Shown: positions 8,188-15,195, counted from the first letter of the stretch. The stretch: 64,000 nucleotides of DNA from Arthrobacter agilis (GCF_002157505.1 NZ_NFSC01000028.1:186001-250000); one strand, 5' to 3'. A program made the numbers and translations. The notes: a model not told the origin generated them from the sequence alone.

Positions 8188-8331
8188 ATGAGTGCCAGAA
8201 AGTTTTCAATCATTCTCGTCGTATTAGTTGTGGTTGTCGCCGCTCTAATGTTCGCTGTTGTACAAAGTAACGGCGGATTAGACAACGAGAATTTGGTGTG
8301 TGACATAGCTATGAAGCGGGGAGACTGCTAG
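8188..8331 (+). CDS. Hypothetical 47-aa single-pass membrane peptide
   Basis: The ATG-to-TAG frame encodes a strongly hydrophobic helix (SIILVVLVVVVAALMFAVV, residues 7-25) followed by a short tail with two cysteines (LVCDIAMKRGDC). The composition is that of a real membrane anchor, and the locus is AT-rich. There is no obvious ribosome-binding site. No family recognised. Confidence 0.4.
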   Translation: MSARKFSIILVVLVVVVAALMFAVVQSNGGLDNENLVCDIAMKRGDC

Positions 8332-8404
8332 CTCTTTTTTTGCGTCAGTTTAGTTCAAAGCAACCTCTTGAATGGTTGAACATTGACTTTCATTTATCGC
8401 ATTG

Positions 8405-8430
8405 GGCCGCTTGAGGATCAAATCACATAG
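8405..8430 (+). repeat. Array palindrome, left of a 48-bp mini-unit
   Basis: Halves are GGCCGCTTGAGGA and TCAAATCACATAG, with AT at 8417-8418. The left half fits; the right half is degenerate. Confidence 0.4.
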
Positions 8431-8452
8431 AGGTAGCTGGCGGATGGGACCG

Positions 8453-8478
8453 CCCCAAAAAGGGATCGCCCTACGTGA
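8453..8478 (+). repeat. Array palindrome, right of a 48-bp mini-unit
   Basis: Halves are CCCCAAAAAGGGA and TCGCCCTACGTGA, with AT at 8465-8466. The right half fits the consensus well. Its centre lies 48 bp from that of the previous copy, a space too small for a gene. Confidence 0.45.
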
Positions 8479-8515
8479 CGCACATAGTCGTCCGCGACGG
8501 ATGCAGCACGACTAG

Positions 8516-8722
8516 CTACTGCCTCGGGCGATCGGATGCCGAGATGCTAGTTGTCAGGTAGATCGAGATACCTAAGAAAAGTGCTGACACGCCGAGAGCG
8601 ATGGCGGCTCTTACGGGCCTACCCTCGGACCAAATGATCGCTGCAAGTATCGCTAGCGCTAGCGACCCGAAACGCAGACCCCAACGAGCTGATCGCAACA
8701 CATGCTCACGCTTCGGCTCCAA
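8516..8722 (-). CDS. Hypothetical small membrane protein
   Basis: This 68-aa protein starts with TTG (8720-8722), preceded by GGAG at 5 bases. It has a basic N-terminus (MEPKREHVLRSARWGLRFG) and two transmembrane helices (about 19-32 and 38-57). No family recognised. Confidence 0.45.
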   Translation of the reverse strand: MEPKREHVLRSARWGLRFGSLALAILAAIIWSEGRPVRAAIALGVSALFLGISIYLTTSISASDRPRQ

Positions 8723-9029
8723 CTGCGCTCCAATGTTCGTTTCAAAATCGGCCTCAAAATCACGTAGAAAACTTCCTCGCCCGCTGGACCTACTCAGTAG
8801 TCAGTGTAGGACTGCGGCATCATCAACTTCATGACAACCAACTGCGCGATCCCGTTTCCACGGATTAGCCAGTGATGACTTCGACAAAACCGGGAAGCGT
8901 CGACTCAAGGTCGTCCCGGTGAGGGATCCCCCAGTGTGCGGTCACCCAGTTGATTACCACGTTGGCGGACCGCCTCTCGGTGGTCGCTTACCCTGATGAG
9001 GTGCAAAAGGAGACACGGGAGGCCAGAGC
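8723..9029. other. Spacer with one palindrome and no convincing gene
   Basis: About 300 bases hold the palindrome at 8914-8939 and short frames with poor composition. The promoter of the 9030 gene probably lies in its right part. Confidence 0.4.
8914..8939 (+). repeat. Array palindrome
   Basis: Halves are TCCCGGTGAGGGA and TCCCCCAGTGTGC, with AT at 8926-8927. The left half is near-consensus. Confidence 0.55.
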
Positions 9030-9431
9030 ATGAAGCTGTTGGATTCCACTCCGACGCCTGGTGACCTTGATAGTCGTGGATTCAACGCCGCACTTCAAGC
9101 CCTTGTGAGCGTCGCCCTCTGTGTTGTTTGCCTAGGCTTCGCCACCGAAGCAGTTGGGTGGATTGCCAGTACGGGATCGGCACCTGACGGAGTTACACTT
9201 CCAGGTCGCCGCGGCCCTAACACGTTTGCGTACTCCCCAGACACAGGGTGGTTCATCCTCCTGACCGGCATCGGTTTCGGGATCACATTTGCGGTGCTGA
9301 CAGTGACGCTCCTGCGGCGTGCAACGCGTGCTTTCAAGAGGACCTCAAAGGAGGCAAGGCTGTCAGAGCAAAAGGAACGCCACGCAAAACGGAACCGGAA
9401 GAAAAAACGCGCTCCACGCAGTCGCCCATAA
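9030..9431 (+). CDS. Hypothetical membrane protein with basic tail
   Basis: The 133-aa protein has two transmembrane helices (about 22-47 and 73-95) and a very basic, Lys/Arg-rich C-terminal tail of about 35 residues. GGGAGG lies 7 bases before the ATG. The stop codon is 7 bases before the palindrome at 9439. No family recognised. Confidence 0.6.
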   Translation: MKLLDSTPTPGDLDSRGFNAALQALVSVALCVVCLGFATEAVGWIASTGSAPDGVTLPGRRGPNTFAYSPDTGWFILLTGIGFGITFAVLTVTLLRRATRAFKRTSKEARLSEQKERHAKRNRKKKRAPRSRP

Positions 9432-9438
9432 GAGCCAC

Positions 9439-9464
9439 GTCCGCTAAGGAATCCGCTTGTGGAC
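9439..9464 (+). repeat. Array palindrome following a gene stop
   Basis: Halves are GTCCGCTAAGGAA and TCCGCTTGTGGAC, with AT at 9451-9452. The outer GTCC/GGAC inversion is perfect. Confidence 0.65.
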
Positions 9465-9507
9465 GTATTTATGGTCCTCGTTTGTCAGCGGTTTAGAGTG
9501 TGTCCTG

Positions 9508-9981
9508 ATGAAAAGTGTCCAGGATCGCCGGTGGAAAGTTCGCGGATGGATCCGCGCAGCAGGCGTATGTGCCGTTCTGATTCTTCTGCCGCAGCAGTTC
9601 TCCACGATTCAATTTGTCTCCCGCGGCGAGATGCCGGCGTCCGAAGTACCGCTCGGCTGGACCTTCATCGGGCTGCTCACCGCAGCGGTGGTCCTGCTCT
9701 GCTTTCGGCCGTACATACAGATACAGGCGGATGGGTTCATCGTTCTCCAAGGGCCCATCAGGCGACATGGGTTTCACCGGGACGAGGTGGTTAATGTAGT
9801 CCCTCCTACTGACTGGGGTCTGCGCTTCACACTAAGAGATGGATCCAAGCGGTCGAGCTTTGTCTGTCAGGACACCGCACCCTGGGGTGAACCCCGCTGG
9901 TTCGACGTGGCCGAAGCAGTCACCGGGAGCCGGCCCGCCCTCGAGGATCCCGATTGGGATAGAAACGACGACGATCGGTAG
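9508..9981 (+). CDS. Hypothetical PH-like membrane protein
   Basis: The 157-aa product has two transmembrane helices (about 14-32 and 50-65) followed by a soluble beta-rich domain (IQIQADGFIVLQGPIRRHGFHRDEVV), which resembles bacterial PH-domain membrane proteins. The ATG at 9508 is preferred because an upstream frame extension overlaps a palindrome. The last 11 codons lie in the first copy of a 90-bp repeat, so the C-terminus is encoded by the neighbouring unit. No named family. Confidence 0.5.
   Translation: MKSVQDRRWKVRGWIRAAGVCAVLILLPQQFSTIQFVSRGEMPASEVPLGWTFIGLLTAAVVLLCFRPYIQIQADGFIVLQGPIRRHGFHRDEVVNVVPPTDWGLRFTLRDGSKRSSFVCQDTAPWGEPRWFDVAEAVTGSRPALEDPDWDRNDDDR
9935..9960 (+). repeat. 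Array palindrome, start of 90-bp tandem
   Basis: Halves are CCGCCCTCGAGGA and TCCCGATTGGGAT, with AT at 9947-9948. It lies inside the end of the 9508-9981 gene. Confidence 0.5.
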
Positions 9982-10127
9982 GTAGCGGACAATCTAATCC
10001 TGACCTTCGAATGATGATGCACCGTCGCAGTTAGGGATCCCGATTGGGATAGAAACGACGACGATCGGTAGGTAGCGGACAATCTAATCCTGACCTTCGA
10101 ATGATGATGCACCGTCGCAGTTAGGGA
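9948..10127 (+). repeat. Perfect tandem duplication, 2 x 90 bp, bounded by palindrome centres
   Basis: Bases 9948-10037 and 10038-10127 are identical over 90 bp as read by eye. Both copies start and end at the AT centre of a palindrome. The shared sequence extends only three bases (GGA) beyond the left centre. The duplicated piece includes the last codons of the upstream gene and no gene of its own. Confidence 0.85.
10025..10050 (+). repeat. Array palindrome, middle of 90-bp tandem
   Basis: Halves are TCGCAGTTAGGGA and TCCCGATTGGGAT, with AT at 10037-10038. Confidence 0.5.
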
Positions 10128-10140
10128 TGGTCTAGCGGCC
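10115..10140 (+). repeat. Array palindrome, end of 90-bp tandem and start of 54-bp unit
   Basis: Halves are TCGCAGTTAGGGA and TGGTCTAGCGGCC. The left half is identical to that of the previous copy; the right half belongs to the 54-bp unit shared with 16602-16655. Confidence 0.5.
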
Positions 10141-10181
10141 GTGGCGGAAGCTCGAGCACTGAAGGCCTGCAGCAGGGAGGA
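10128..10181 (+). repeat. 54-bp mini-unit, copy 1
   Basis: This 54-bp stretch differs from 16602-16655 at 7 positions. Similarity ends at the palindrome centres on both sides. It has no reading frame of note. Confidence 0.75.
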
Positions 10182-10222
10182 CCCTTCACCCACTCGCGTT
10201 GGGCTTCCGCAATACAGGAGCC

Positions 10223-10248
10223 CACCCGCGCTGGATCCTCTCCTGCTG
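10223..10248 (+). repeat. Array palindrome downstream of lsr2
   Basis: Halves are CACCCGCGCTGGA and TCCTCTCCTGCTG, with AT at 10235-10236. The conserved core is GGATCC. It lies 9 bases beyond the lsr2 stop codon. Confidence 0.4.
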
Positions 10249-10256
10249 GTGTGGCT

Positions 10257-10610
10257 TTAGTGGGCCTGGTTGTAGGCCTCGACGATGGACTGGGTGATGC
10301 GTCCCCGCGAGCTGGGGTTGCATCCGTTGTCCTGCGCCCACTGGCGGATCTTCTGGGTGTCCTCACGCGTGGCCCGGCTGGTGGACTTTGATGTGGCCGA
10401 GGAGGCGTTCTGTCCGCCTTGGCTTCTGCGACGCGTGGTCGCTTTCCTGCCCTTGTCCGCGTACTCCGACAGGATCGAGCGCAGCTTGTCTGCGTTCTCC
10501 GTCGTTAGATCGATCTCGTAGTTCGTTCCGTCGACCCCGAACCGCACTGTCTCCTGGGCTTGCTCGCCGTTGAGGTCGTCGACCAATTCCACCTGTACGC
10601 GCTGCGCCAT
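10257..10610 (-). CDS. lsr2: Lsr2, nucleoid-associated xenogeneic silencer
   Basis: The 117-aa protein is a complete Lsr2. The N-terminal dimerisation domain MAQRVQVELVDDLNGEQA and GTNYEIDLTTENADKLRSIL are followed by a basic Ser/Thr-rich linker and the DNA-binding domain. That domain has the AT-hook-like SSRGRI (residues 100-105) and ends SIVEAYNQAH. Lsr2 oligomerises on AT-rich, often foreign, DNA and silences it. The ATG at 10608-10610 has AGGAG ten bases upstream; a longer open frame upstream is not Lsr2-like. It is divergent from a DUF4190 gene across a 319-bp gap, inside the array. Confidence 0.93.
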   Translation of the reverse strand: MAQRVQVELVDDLNGEQAQETVRFGVDGTNYEIDLTTENADKLRSILSEYADKGRKATTRRRSQGGQNASSATSKSTSRATREDTQKIRQWAQDNGCNPSSRGRITQSIVEAYNQAH

Positions 10611-10929
10611 TTTCTCTACTCCTGAAGTGTTTGCCCTGAATCTATGAACCCCATCCGTTGACTTTACCGCGCACAGGTGAAAGGGCTTCCGGGGCTCGAT
10701 ATGGGGAACTGTAAAACGCCTGTGTTCACCGGGGTGGACACCCTTGCAGGCGCCCCACGGTGACTGTACAGACGCATTGCCGCCACACCGTTCAAGCGCG
10801 CAAATATAAGTACGCAGTGTGGGGAACTGAGTACGCAGCGTGCAGGAACAGGTAAGCAACGCGCGGCGTCGAGACTTGCGGCGTGGCTTAGGCTCTCGGA
10901 AGGAGCATGTTCACCGACGGGGGTATGGC
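10611..10929. other. Divergent intergenic region between lsr2 and the DUF4190 gene
   Basis: This 319-bp region has no palindrome copy and no convincing gene. It contains a short direct repeat, AGTACGCAGTGTG at about 10810 and AGTACGCAGCGTG at about 10831, plus GGGGAACTG twice (about 10703 and 10821). These could be regulatory. A good Shine-Dalgarno (AAGGAG, 10899-10904) precedes an 8-codon frame (10907-10933) whose TGA overlaps the DUF4190 ATG. Confidence 0.35.
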
Positions 10930-11259
10930 ATGACGCAGGACTATCAGCACTTTCCGCAAGGCACCCAGCAGGAACGCGTCAATCCGGGCAAGTCCCTTGG
11001 AATCGCCGGATTTGTTCTTTCCATTCTGGGTCCGCTCAGCCTGATCGGCCTGATCCTCAGCATCATCGCCTTTGTTCAGTCCCGGAAAGCCGGGATGAAG
11101 AACGGCCTCGCTCTGGCAGGGATCATCATTGGTGCCGTCATCACCGTTGGGCTCATCACCCTCTTCGTCGTCGGTATCACGAGTGTGGTGCAGACGTGTA
11201 CCGAGCTCGGCAGCGGTGTCCATGAGCGAAACGGAATCACCTACACCTGCAACGTGTAG
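10930..11259 (+). CDS. DUF4190 domain membrane protein
   Basis: The 109-aa protein has a Gln-rich N-terminus and the DUF4190 pattern: GKSLGIAGFVLSILGPLSLIGLILSIIAFVQSRKAGMKNGLALAGIIIGAV, with two helices separated by a SRKAG loop. A short extracytoplasmic tail with two cysteines (TCTELGS...YTCNV) follows. The ATG at 10930 overlaps the stop of an 8-codon upstream frame that has the better ribosome-binding site, so translational coupling is possible. Confidence 0.75.
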   Translation: MTQDYQHFPQGTQQERVNPGKSLGIAGFVLSILGPLSLIGLILSIIAFVQSRKAGMKNGLALAGIIIGAVITVGLITLFVVGITSVVQTCTELGSGVHERNGITYTCNV

Positions 11260-11289
11260 CCTCTGCATCGGTTTCCGCGCGCCACTGAT

Positions 11290-11315
11290 ACCCGTACGAG
11301 GATTGTCCTATAGAA
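11290..11315 (+). repeat. Array palindrome after the DUF4190 gene
   Basis: Halves are ACCCGTACGAGGA and TTGTCCTATAGAA, with AT at 11302-11303. Confidence 0.45.
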
Positions 11316-11505
11316 CGCCCTGATGGACATCCTTGATGCTGTGGTCGGTGCCTGCGGTCAGGCTATAAAGCCTTCGAGTAGACAGCTTGTGGAGTCCGAC
11401 GCACGCCACGACAATTTCTGCCCTGTCTGGCTATGTCACCGCGTGATAACACCGACAAACTCGTGGATGATGAAGGTGGAACATCACTCATGAGGTAGGA
11501 GAAAA

Positions 11506-11745
11506 ATGGCACTTGATCGACTCGTTTTTGGTATTCTCGCCCTTGTGATTGGCGTTATTTTAGTAAAACTGAAACGCCGGGCATATAGGTTTTACGACGT
11601 TATGCTCGACACCTTATCTCCAGACAAGCCAACGCCTGGTCTGAGTAAGTTGCATAAAATCCCATATGTCATTTTTATGTGGACTGCGCTGATTGCTGGC
11701 GTCTACTTTATCCTTTGGGGCGCTTACACCGCGTTGCGGTCTTGA
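11506..11745 (+). CDS. Hypothetical two-helix membrane protein
   Basis: The 79-aa protein has helices at about 6-22 and 53-75, with a basic loop (KLKRRAYRFYD) between. AGGAG lies 7 bases before the ATG. It resembles the product of 16263-16502 in size, topology and the SP motif in the loop. AT-rich codon use. No named family. Confidence 0.6.
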   Translation: MALDRLVFGILALVIGVILVKLKRRAYRFYDVMLDTLSPDKPTPGLSKLHKIPYVIFMWTALIAGVYFILWGAYTALRS

Positions 11746-11779
11746 TGACACGCTCTAGCGAATTCGATGATTACCAAGG

Positions 11780-11794
11780 GGCGCTTATAGCGCC
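11780..11794. terminator. Short hairpin between convergent genes
   Basis: GGCGCT and AGCGCC form a perfect 6-bp stem with loop TAT, between the stops of convergent genes. No T-tract, so this is a weak call. Confidence 0.35.
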
Positions 11795-11806
11795 AGTCCC
11801 ATGGAC

Positions 11807-12022
11807 TTATAGAAGTTTGATTATCGAGTAGATTCCCATGCCGGTGAAGATGAAGCCGCCTATTACTATCTCAATTTTCAGGATTGGGATTAGTTTCTTG
11901 GCATTATTCATGCCCAGAACTAGGCCTAACGCGCTGGCTTGCAGGAGAGCGCCTGTGTTACGTAGGAGGATCATGCCTACACCTGCAAGCATGAGGAAAG
12001 CTGCCGTTACGTACTCCTGCAT
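11807..12022 (-). CDS. Hypothetical two-helix membrane protein
   Basis: The 71-aa product has two transmembrane helices (AAFLMLAGVGMILL and EIVIGGFIFTGMGIYSII). It is a clear relative of the 16002-16226 product (shared LAGxGMI, IxIGGxIxxxxGIY). No function known. Convergent with the 11506 gene. Confidence 0.6.
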   Translation of the reverse strand: MQEYVTAAFLMLAGVGMILLRNTGALLQASALGLVLGMNNAKKLIPILKIEIVIGGFIFTGMGIYSIIKLL

Positions 12023-12197
12023 GTCGGTCCTGCTTTCTTGCTCCGGAAGGAAGGTAGTGGCTTGTTCTCCAGGACGTTAACTACGGTCAGAATACTGGTC
12101 AGAAGTACCGCCCGAGGCGTGTGCAGCACTTGCGCTGAAGGTCCGGTGATCGCTCCTCGAGAACCTGCGCGTCTCATCAGGGTGCGGTAGGGGGAGT

Positions 12198-12223
12198 GCC
12201 CGCAAGTCGATCGGCTTCCGAGC
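12198..12223 (+). repeat. Array palindrome
   Basis: Halves are GCCCGCAAGTCGA and TCGGCTTCCGAGC, with AT at 12210-12211. It lies just beyond the 3' end of the 12234 gene. Confidence 0.5.
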
Positions 12224-12233
12224 ATCCGGAACG

Positions 12234-12527
12234 TTAGGCCGAGTCATTGAGCGAGTTGAGCCTGACGCAGAAGCGTTCCGCTTTCGCAGCACCGATGACT
12301 TTGCTAAGAGGTTCCTGGAACCATTGCCGCCAGATCCTGTCCACCTGATCACTACTGACTGATCCGCTGTTGAGCAGCAAGCGAGCTATGGGATGCGCTT
12401 CGGGTTCGTACTCGTCCTGCGGTGCACCGGCCGCGGTGCCAGGCTCGAGGCCGTACGGATCCAGATCGTTAAGCAGCCCGATAACCCCCGCGACTGTACT
12501 TCCCCACTTGTGACTGCTCGGTTCCAT
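12234..12527 (-). CDS. Small DUF1871-like protein
   Basis: The 97-aa protein carries the pattern VIGLLNDLDPYGLEPG...GAPQDEYEPEAHPIARLL. This resembles DUF1871-type small proteins, whose genes often lie among cassette or toxin-immunity genes. Function unknown. The ATG at 12525-12527 is chosen because further upstream the frame runs through a palindrome. It occupies the unit bounded by palindromes at 12198 and 12551. Confidence 0.6.
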   Translation of the reverse strand: MEPSSHKWGSTVAGVIGLLNDLDPYGLEPGTAAGAPQDEYEPEAHPIARLLLNSGSVSSDQVDRIWRQWFQEPLSKVIGAAKAERFCVRLNSLNDSA

Positions 12528-12550
12528 CTCAACAGGATGCACTAAGGATG

Positions 12551-12576
12551 TTCCAGCAAGGGATCCTGCAGCGGGC
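12551..12576 (+). repeat. Array palindrome
   Basis: Halves are TTCCAGCAAGGGA and TCCTGCAGCGGGC, with AT at 12563-12564. It is followed by GCGCTC, like the GCGCTGCTCC flank of several other copies. Confidence 0.55.
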
Positions 12577-12833
12577 GCTCTTCGTTGAAGTGACTGCCGA
12601 CCCGCCGGCCAACCTCTGTAGAGTCTGCCGTCTTTACGAACTTTCGCAGGCCAGCCGACACCAGCTTGGACACACCTCGGTCGCATCCTCTTGCCCCGCC
12701 TTCTCGTCCGACCATGCCGTGGCGCTCCATACAACCCGAAGTCCTCGGTAACGAATACATAACGACTTCGATGGGCTCTGCGGATCTTCTGTTTACGGTG
12801 TCAGAGTGAAAGCACGACTATGGGGGTCCCTTG
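12577..12833. other. Spacer without a convincing gene
   Basis: Both strands have short frames here, but none has good composition or a start signal. A weak palindrome-like GGATC lies at 12782-12786. Confidence 0.35.
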
Positions 12834-13199
12834 ATGAGCCGACACATCGGCGTCTTTCTGCTCGCCGCGATTCTCTCTGGTATCTGGTTCGTCTCACTCG
12901 GATACGTCGATTCAGCCGCTATAACAAGGCGAGAGGGCAGTATCCAATCTGTCTGTCTCAATAACCTGCCTGAAGGATCGGTCCATACGCCTGAAGGCGG
13001 CTCACCGCCTCGTACCGAGTACACATATTTCCCGATGGGCATTGTATGCGAGTTCACGATGGCAGACGGGTCAACTCAAATAAGCAAATTTCCCAAATAC
13101 GACCTCACAATCGGTGCAGCCCTTCCAGCGGTTTCGACCCTTGTTTGGTTCAGCCTGGTCCTTGCGAGGCATCGGAAATCGAAGGGGTCACACGCATAG
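12834..13199 (+). CDS. Hypothetical membrane protein with extracytoplasmic loop
   Basis: The 121-aa protein has N- and C-terminal transmembrane helices (about 4-24 and 92-112) around a central domain with two cysteines (SVCLNN and IVCEFT), probably outside the cell. The ATG at 12834 is preferred over the in-frame TTG just before it. No family recognised. Confidence 0.55.
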   Translation: MSRHIGVFLLAAILSGIWFVSLGYVDSAAITRREGSIQSVCLNNLPEGSVHTPEGGSPPRTEYTYFPMGIVCEFTMADGSTQISKFPKYDLTIGAALPAVSTLVWFSLVLARHRKSKGSHA

Positions 13200-13288
13200 A
13201 TCGGCATCAAGATGATGCCTACCTTCTGGCGGCTAGGCCTCGCGCGCAGGTTGTAGCTCTGAGAACGCCCCTACACAGCGTCGCTGCG

Positions 13289-13314
13289 TCCCGCTTAAGG
13301 ATCCCTATGCGGGA
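13289..13314 (+). repeat. Array palindrome, best-inverted copy
   Basis: Halves are TCCCGCTTAAGGA and TCCCTATGCGGGA, with AT at 13301-13302. Outer TCCCGC and GCGGGA are perfectly inverted. Confidence 0.75.
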
Positions 13315-13705
13315 AGTTTGGTTGAGGCGCTGCTCCAGCTACTTGTCCTGCCGAGTGCTTTGTTGTTCGCTCAACTCGGGCGGGTCCGATCGCGACGGTA
13401 ATGGCCCATCGGTAGCCCTCCAATCGTCGGGCCGGTCACCTCCGCTCACGACCTCACCGGAAGTACTCCCCATACGAGCTCTCCGGGCGGCAGATTCCCC
13501 CGCACCGAAATGCATCCAAGCAGCAGATCCCCACACAATGTTCCTCCCCCGCTCTTGATAGCCGCATGTCGGCGCTCATCGCTCCTAGCACCAAGTATCT
13601 GCGGTGCTTCCCCGGAAATTGGCGATGTTCGCAGCTCAACCGAGTAACGATCGGCCGGTGCTCAACGGGCGGCCAGGGCCATGCTCCCTCACAGGGTGAG
13701 GCGGT
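13315..13705. other. Unit without a convincing gene
   Basis: About 390 bp lie between palindromes at 13289 and 13706. Frames of 60-65 codons occur on both strands but none has a good start or believable composition. CGCTGCTCC at 13328-13336 matches the flank of other palindrome copies. It may be a non-coding or decayed unit. Confidence 0.35.
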
Positions 13706-13731
13706 GTTCCTTGGAGGATCCGATAGCGAGC
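13706..13731 (+). repeat. Array palindrome, left end of 382-bp unit copy 1
   Basis: Halves are GTTCCTTGGAGGA and TCCGATAGCGAGC, with AT at 13718-13719. The right half is shared with the inverted copy ending at 15131. Confidence 0.6.
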
Positions 13732-14100
13732 ATCGACGAGTTGATTGCTTGCCGAATTAACGGCCTCCTATAGTCTCGAGCCATGAGTGAGGAAGGCCCT
13801 GCTAAGAGGGTGAACCCGAAGATGAACCGTGGAAGTTTTCGGCTGCAGTTCACCATCTGGTCGGTGTGGAGTGTTCTTCAATTGCTTGCCATCACCAACA
13901 ACGTTCTAGGCGGCGAGGACTGGGCGTTCGGGGAGTATCTCCACGTGATCATGCTGATCTTAGGGTTGACCGCTCTTGGATACCTCCTTCATGTCCGTCG
14001 TCGTGACGAGCACTTCTGGAGAGCTGAAGAGGAACGACAGGCTGACTGGGAACGACGAGGTCGAGCGCTCTAGACGCTCAGCGATGTGTCCGCTCGAGGA
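13719..14100 (+). repeat. 382-bp cassette-like unit, copy 1
   Basis: This unit runs from palindrome centre to palindrome centre. It matches the reverse complement of 14750-15131, also 382 bp, at roughly nine bases in ten. Similarity covers a shared upstream region, the 96-aa gene and the trailer GTGTCCGCYCGAGGA, then stops at the centre. Confidence 0.85.
13783..14073 (+). CDS. Hypothetical 96-aa membrane protein, copy 1
   Basis: The protein has two transmembrane helices (about 23-43 and 52-71) and a charged C-terminal tail (HVRRRDEHFWRAEEERQADWERRGRAL). It differs from the 14777-15067 product at about 13 of 96 positions, with equal length. Differences include conservative exchanges, which suggests both copies are or were functional. 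No family recognised. Confidence 0.7.
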   Translation: MSEEGPAKRVNPKMNRGSFRLQFTIWSVWSVLQLLAITNNVLGGEDWAFGEYLHVIMLILGLTALGYLLHVRRRDEHFWRAEEERQADWERRGRAL

Positions 14101-14113
14101 TCCGCTTACCGGA
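14088..14113 (+). repeat. Array palindrome, right end of 382-bp unit copy 1
   Basis: Halves are GTCCGCTCGAGGA and TCCGCTTACCGGA, with AT at 14100-14101. Confidence 0.65.
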
Positions 14114-14132
14114 CAGAGGCTGTCTCATCGGA

Positions 14133-14684
14133 TTACAGCTCTCGAACGTTGATCATCGATTTGACCTGGAGCTTCCGCCGTAAAGAGGCTCTCTCAAGGC
14201 CGTCGACGACGACCGCAGCGCCAATCCAGGACGCACCACTCATTTCGACGAGTGAATGGCACGCCTCTGCCTGAGCGCCGGTAGCAATCCAGTCATCCAC
14301 GAAGAGGACCCTATCCCCCGCCTTCAACAGTGAGCGGCGCAGCCCGAGCCGCAAGCTCCGGTTGAGGTAATCAGGTCCAGTCGACACCTCCCACCAAGCA
14401 TCGCTGTCGGCCGCTCGCCCAGGATCCTTCCGTACTTCCGCGAACCCGATACCTAGATGCTGCGCCGTTAGGACGCCGAGCAAGCTCCCATGCGACTCGG
14501 TACCCATGACGACGGTCGGCATCGAGTCAGCGAAGAGCGCCGCGAGACCCGGACCGAGCGATGAGAGTGTGTCGGGACTTCGCCACCATCCGGTGACATC
14601 CGCTCTGAAGTCCGGATCGGTCCGGTCCCCCAGCCATCTAAAAGACTGACGAAGATGATCCCGCATATCCGATTCCTTCTGCAT
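14133..14684 (-). CDS. Phosphoribosyltransferase family protein
   Basis: The 183-aa type I phosphoribosyltransferase has the PRPP-binding loop VLFVDDWIATGAQA (about residues 125-138), two acidic residues followed by the TG-containing loop, and VVMGTESHGSLLG upstream. Such enzymes transfer phosphoribosyl groups in nucleotide salvage; the substrate cannot be told. It is flanked by inverted copies of the 382-bp unit. Confidence 0.8.
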   Translation of the reverse strand: MQKESDMRDHLRQSFRWLGDRTDPDFRADVTGWWRSPDTLSSLGPGLAALFADSMPTVVMGTESHGSLLGVLTAQHLGIGFAEVRKDPGRAADSDAWWEVSTGPDYLNRSLRLGLRRSLLKAGDRVLFVDDWIATGAQAEACHSLVEMSGASWIGAAVVVDGLERASLRRKLQVKSMINVREL

Positions 14685-14736
14685 GCATCCATCCTCGCAA
14701 CATGGCCGGAACTAGCCGCGCAAGACTACAAGGCTG

Positions 14737-14762
14737 TGTCGTTCAACGATCCTCGGGCGGAC
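14737..14762 (-). repeat. Array palindrome, 3' end of 382-bp unit copy 2
   Basis: Minus-strand halves are GTCCGCCCGAGGA and TCGTTGAACGACA, with AT at 14749-14750. The first half is nearly the same as in copy 1 at 14088; the second half is unrelated to it. Confidence 0.65.
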
Positions 14763-15131
14763 ACCCCGCAAAGCGTCTAAAGCGCTCGACCCCGTCGTTC
14801 CCAGTCAGCCCGTTGTTCCTCGTTAGCTCTCCGAAAGTGCTCGTCACGACGACGGACATGAAGAAGGTATCCAGGAGCGGCCAACCCTAAGATCAGCATG
14901 ATCACGTTGAGGTACTCCCCGAACGCCCAGCCGTCGACGCCCAAGATGTTGTTGGTGATGGCCAGCAATTGCAGAGCAGTCCACACCGACCAGATGGTGA
15001 ACTGCAGCCGAAAGCTTCCACGGTTCATCTTCGGGTTCACCCGCTTAGCAGGGCCCTCCTCACTCATGGCTTGAGACTATAGGAGCCGTTAACCTGGCAA
15101 AGCAATCAACTTGACGATGTTTGCCATCGGA
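14750..15131 (-). repeat. 382-bp cassette-like unit, copy 2, inverted
   Basis: This is the inverted counterpart of 13719-14100, with the same length and about 90 percent identity by eye. It carries the same gene on the minus strand. Its boundaries coincide with palindrome centres. Confidence 0.85.
14777..15067 (-). CDS. Hypothetical 96-aa membrane protein, copy 2
   Basis: Paralogue of the 13783-14073 product, with two transmembrane helices and the same charged tail. It lies in the inverted 382-bp unit. Upstream sequence (AGTTGATTGCTT, CCTATAGTCTC) is conserved between the copies, so the cassettes carry their own promoter region. Confidence 0.7.
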   Translation of the reverse strand: MSEEGPAKRVNPKMNRGSFRLQFTIWSVWTALQLLAITNNILGVDGWAFGEYLNVIMLILGLAAPGYLLHVRRRDEHFRRANEEQRADWERRGRAL

Positions 15132-15144
15132 TCCTGCATCGCGC
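15119..15144 (-). repeat. Array palindrome, 5' end of 382-bp unit copy 2
   Basis: Minus-strand halves are GCGCGATGCAGGA and TCCGATGGCAAAC, with AT at 15131-15132. Confidence 0.55.
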
Positions 15145-15195
15145 ACCATAAGTTGGTGGGACGGGTCGAATCGTCTTAGGTCGCTAAGGTGAAGC

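Noticed and set aside
9948-10127. CRISPR array
   Set aside because: Only two 90-bp identical units in direct contact, without repeat-spacer alternation and without cas genes.
10611-10859. N-terminal extension of Lsr2
   Set aside because: Lsr2 homology starts at MAQRVQVEL with its own AGGAG; the upstream residues are not family-like.
12542-12760. 72-codon minus-strand frame
   Set aside because: It reads through the palindrome at 12551 and has no good start signal or family match; left uncalled.
13046-13558. 170-codon plus-strand frame
   Set aside because: It overlaps the end of the 12834 gene out of frame and crosses a palindrome; composition is poor.
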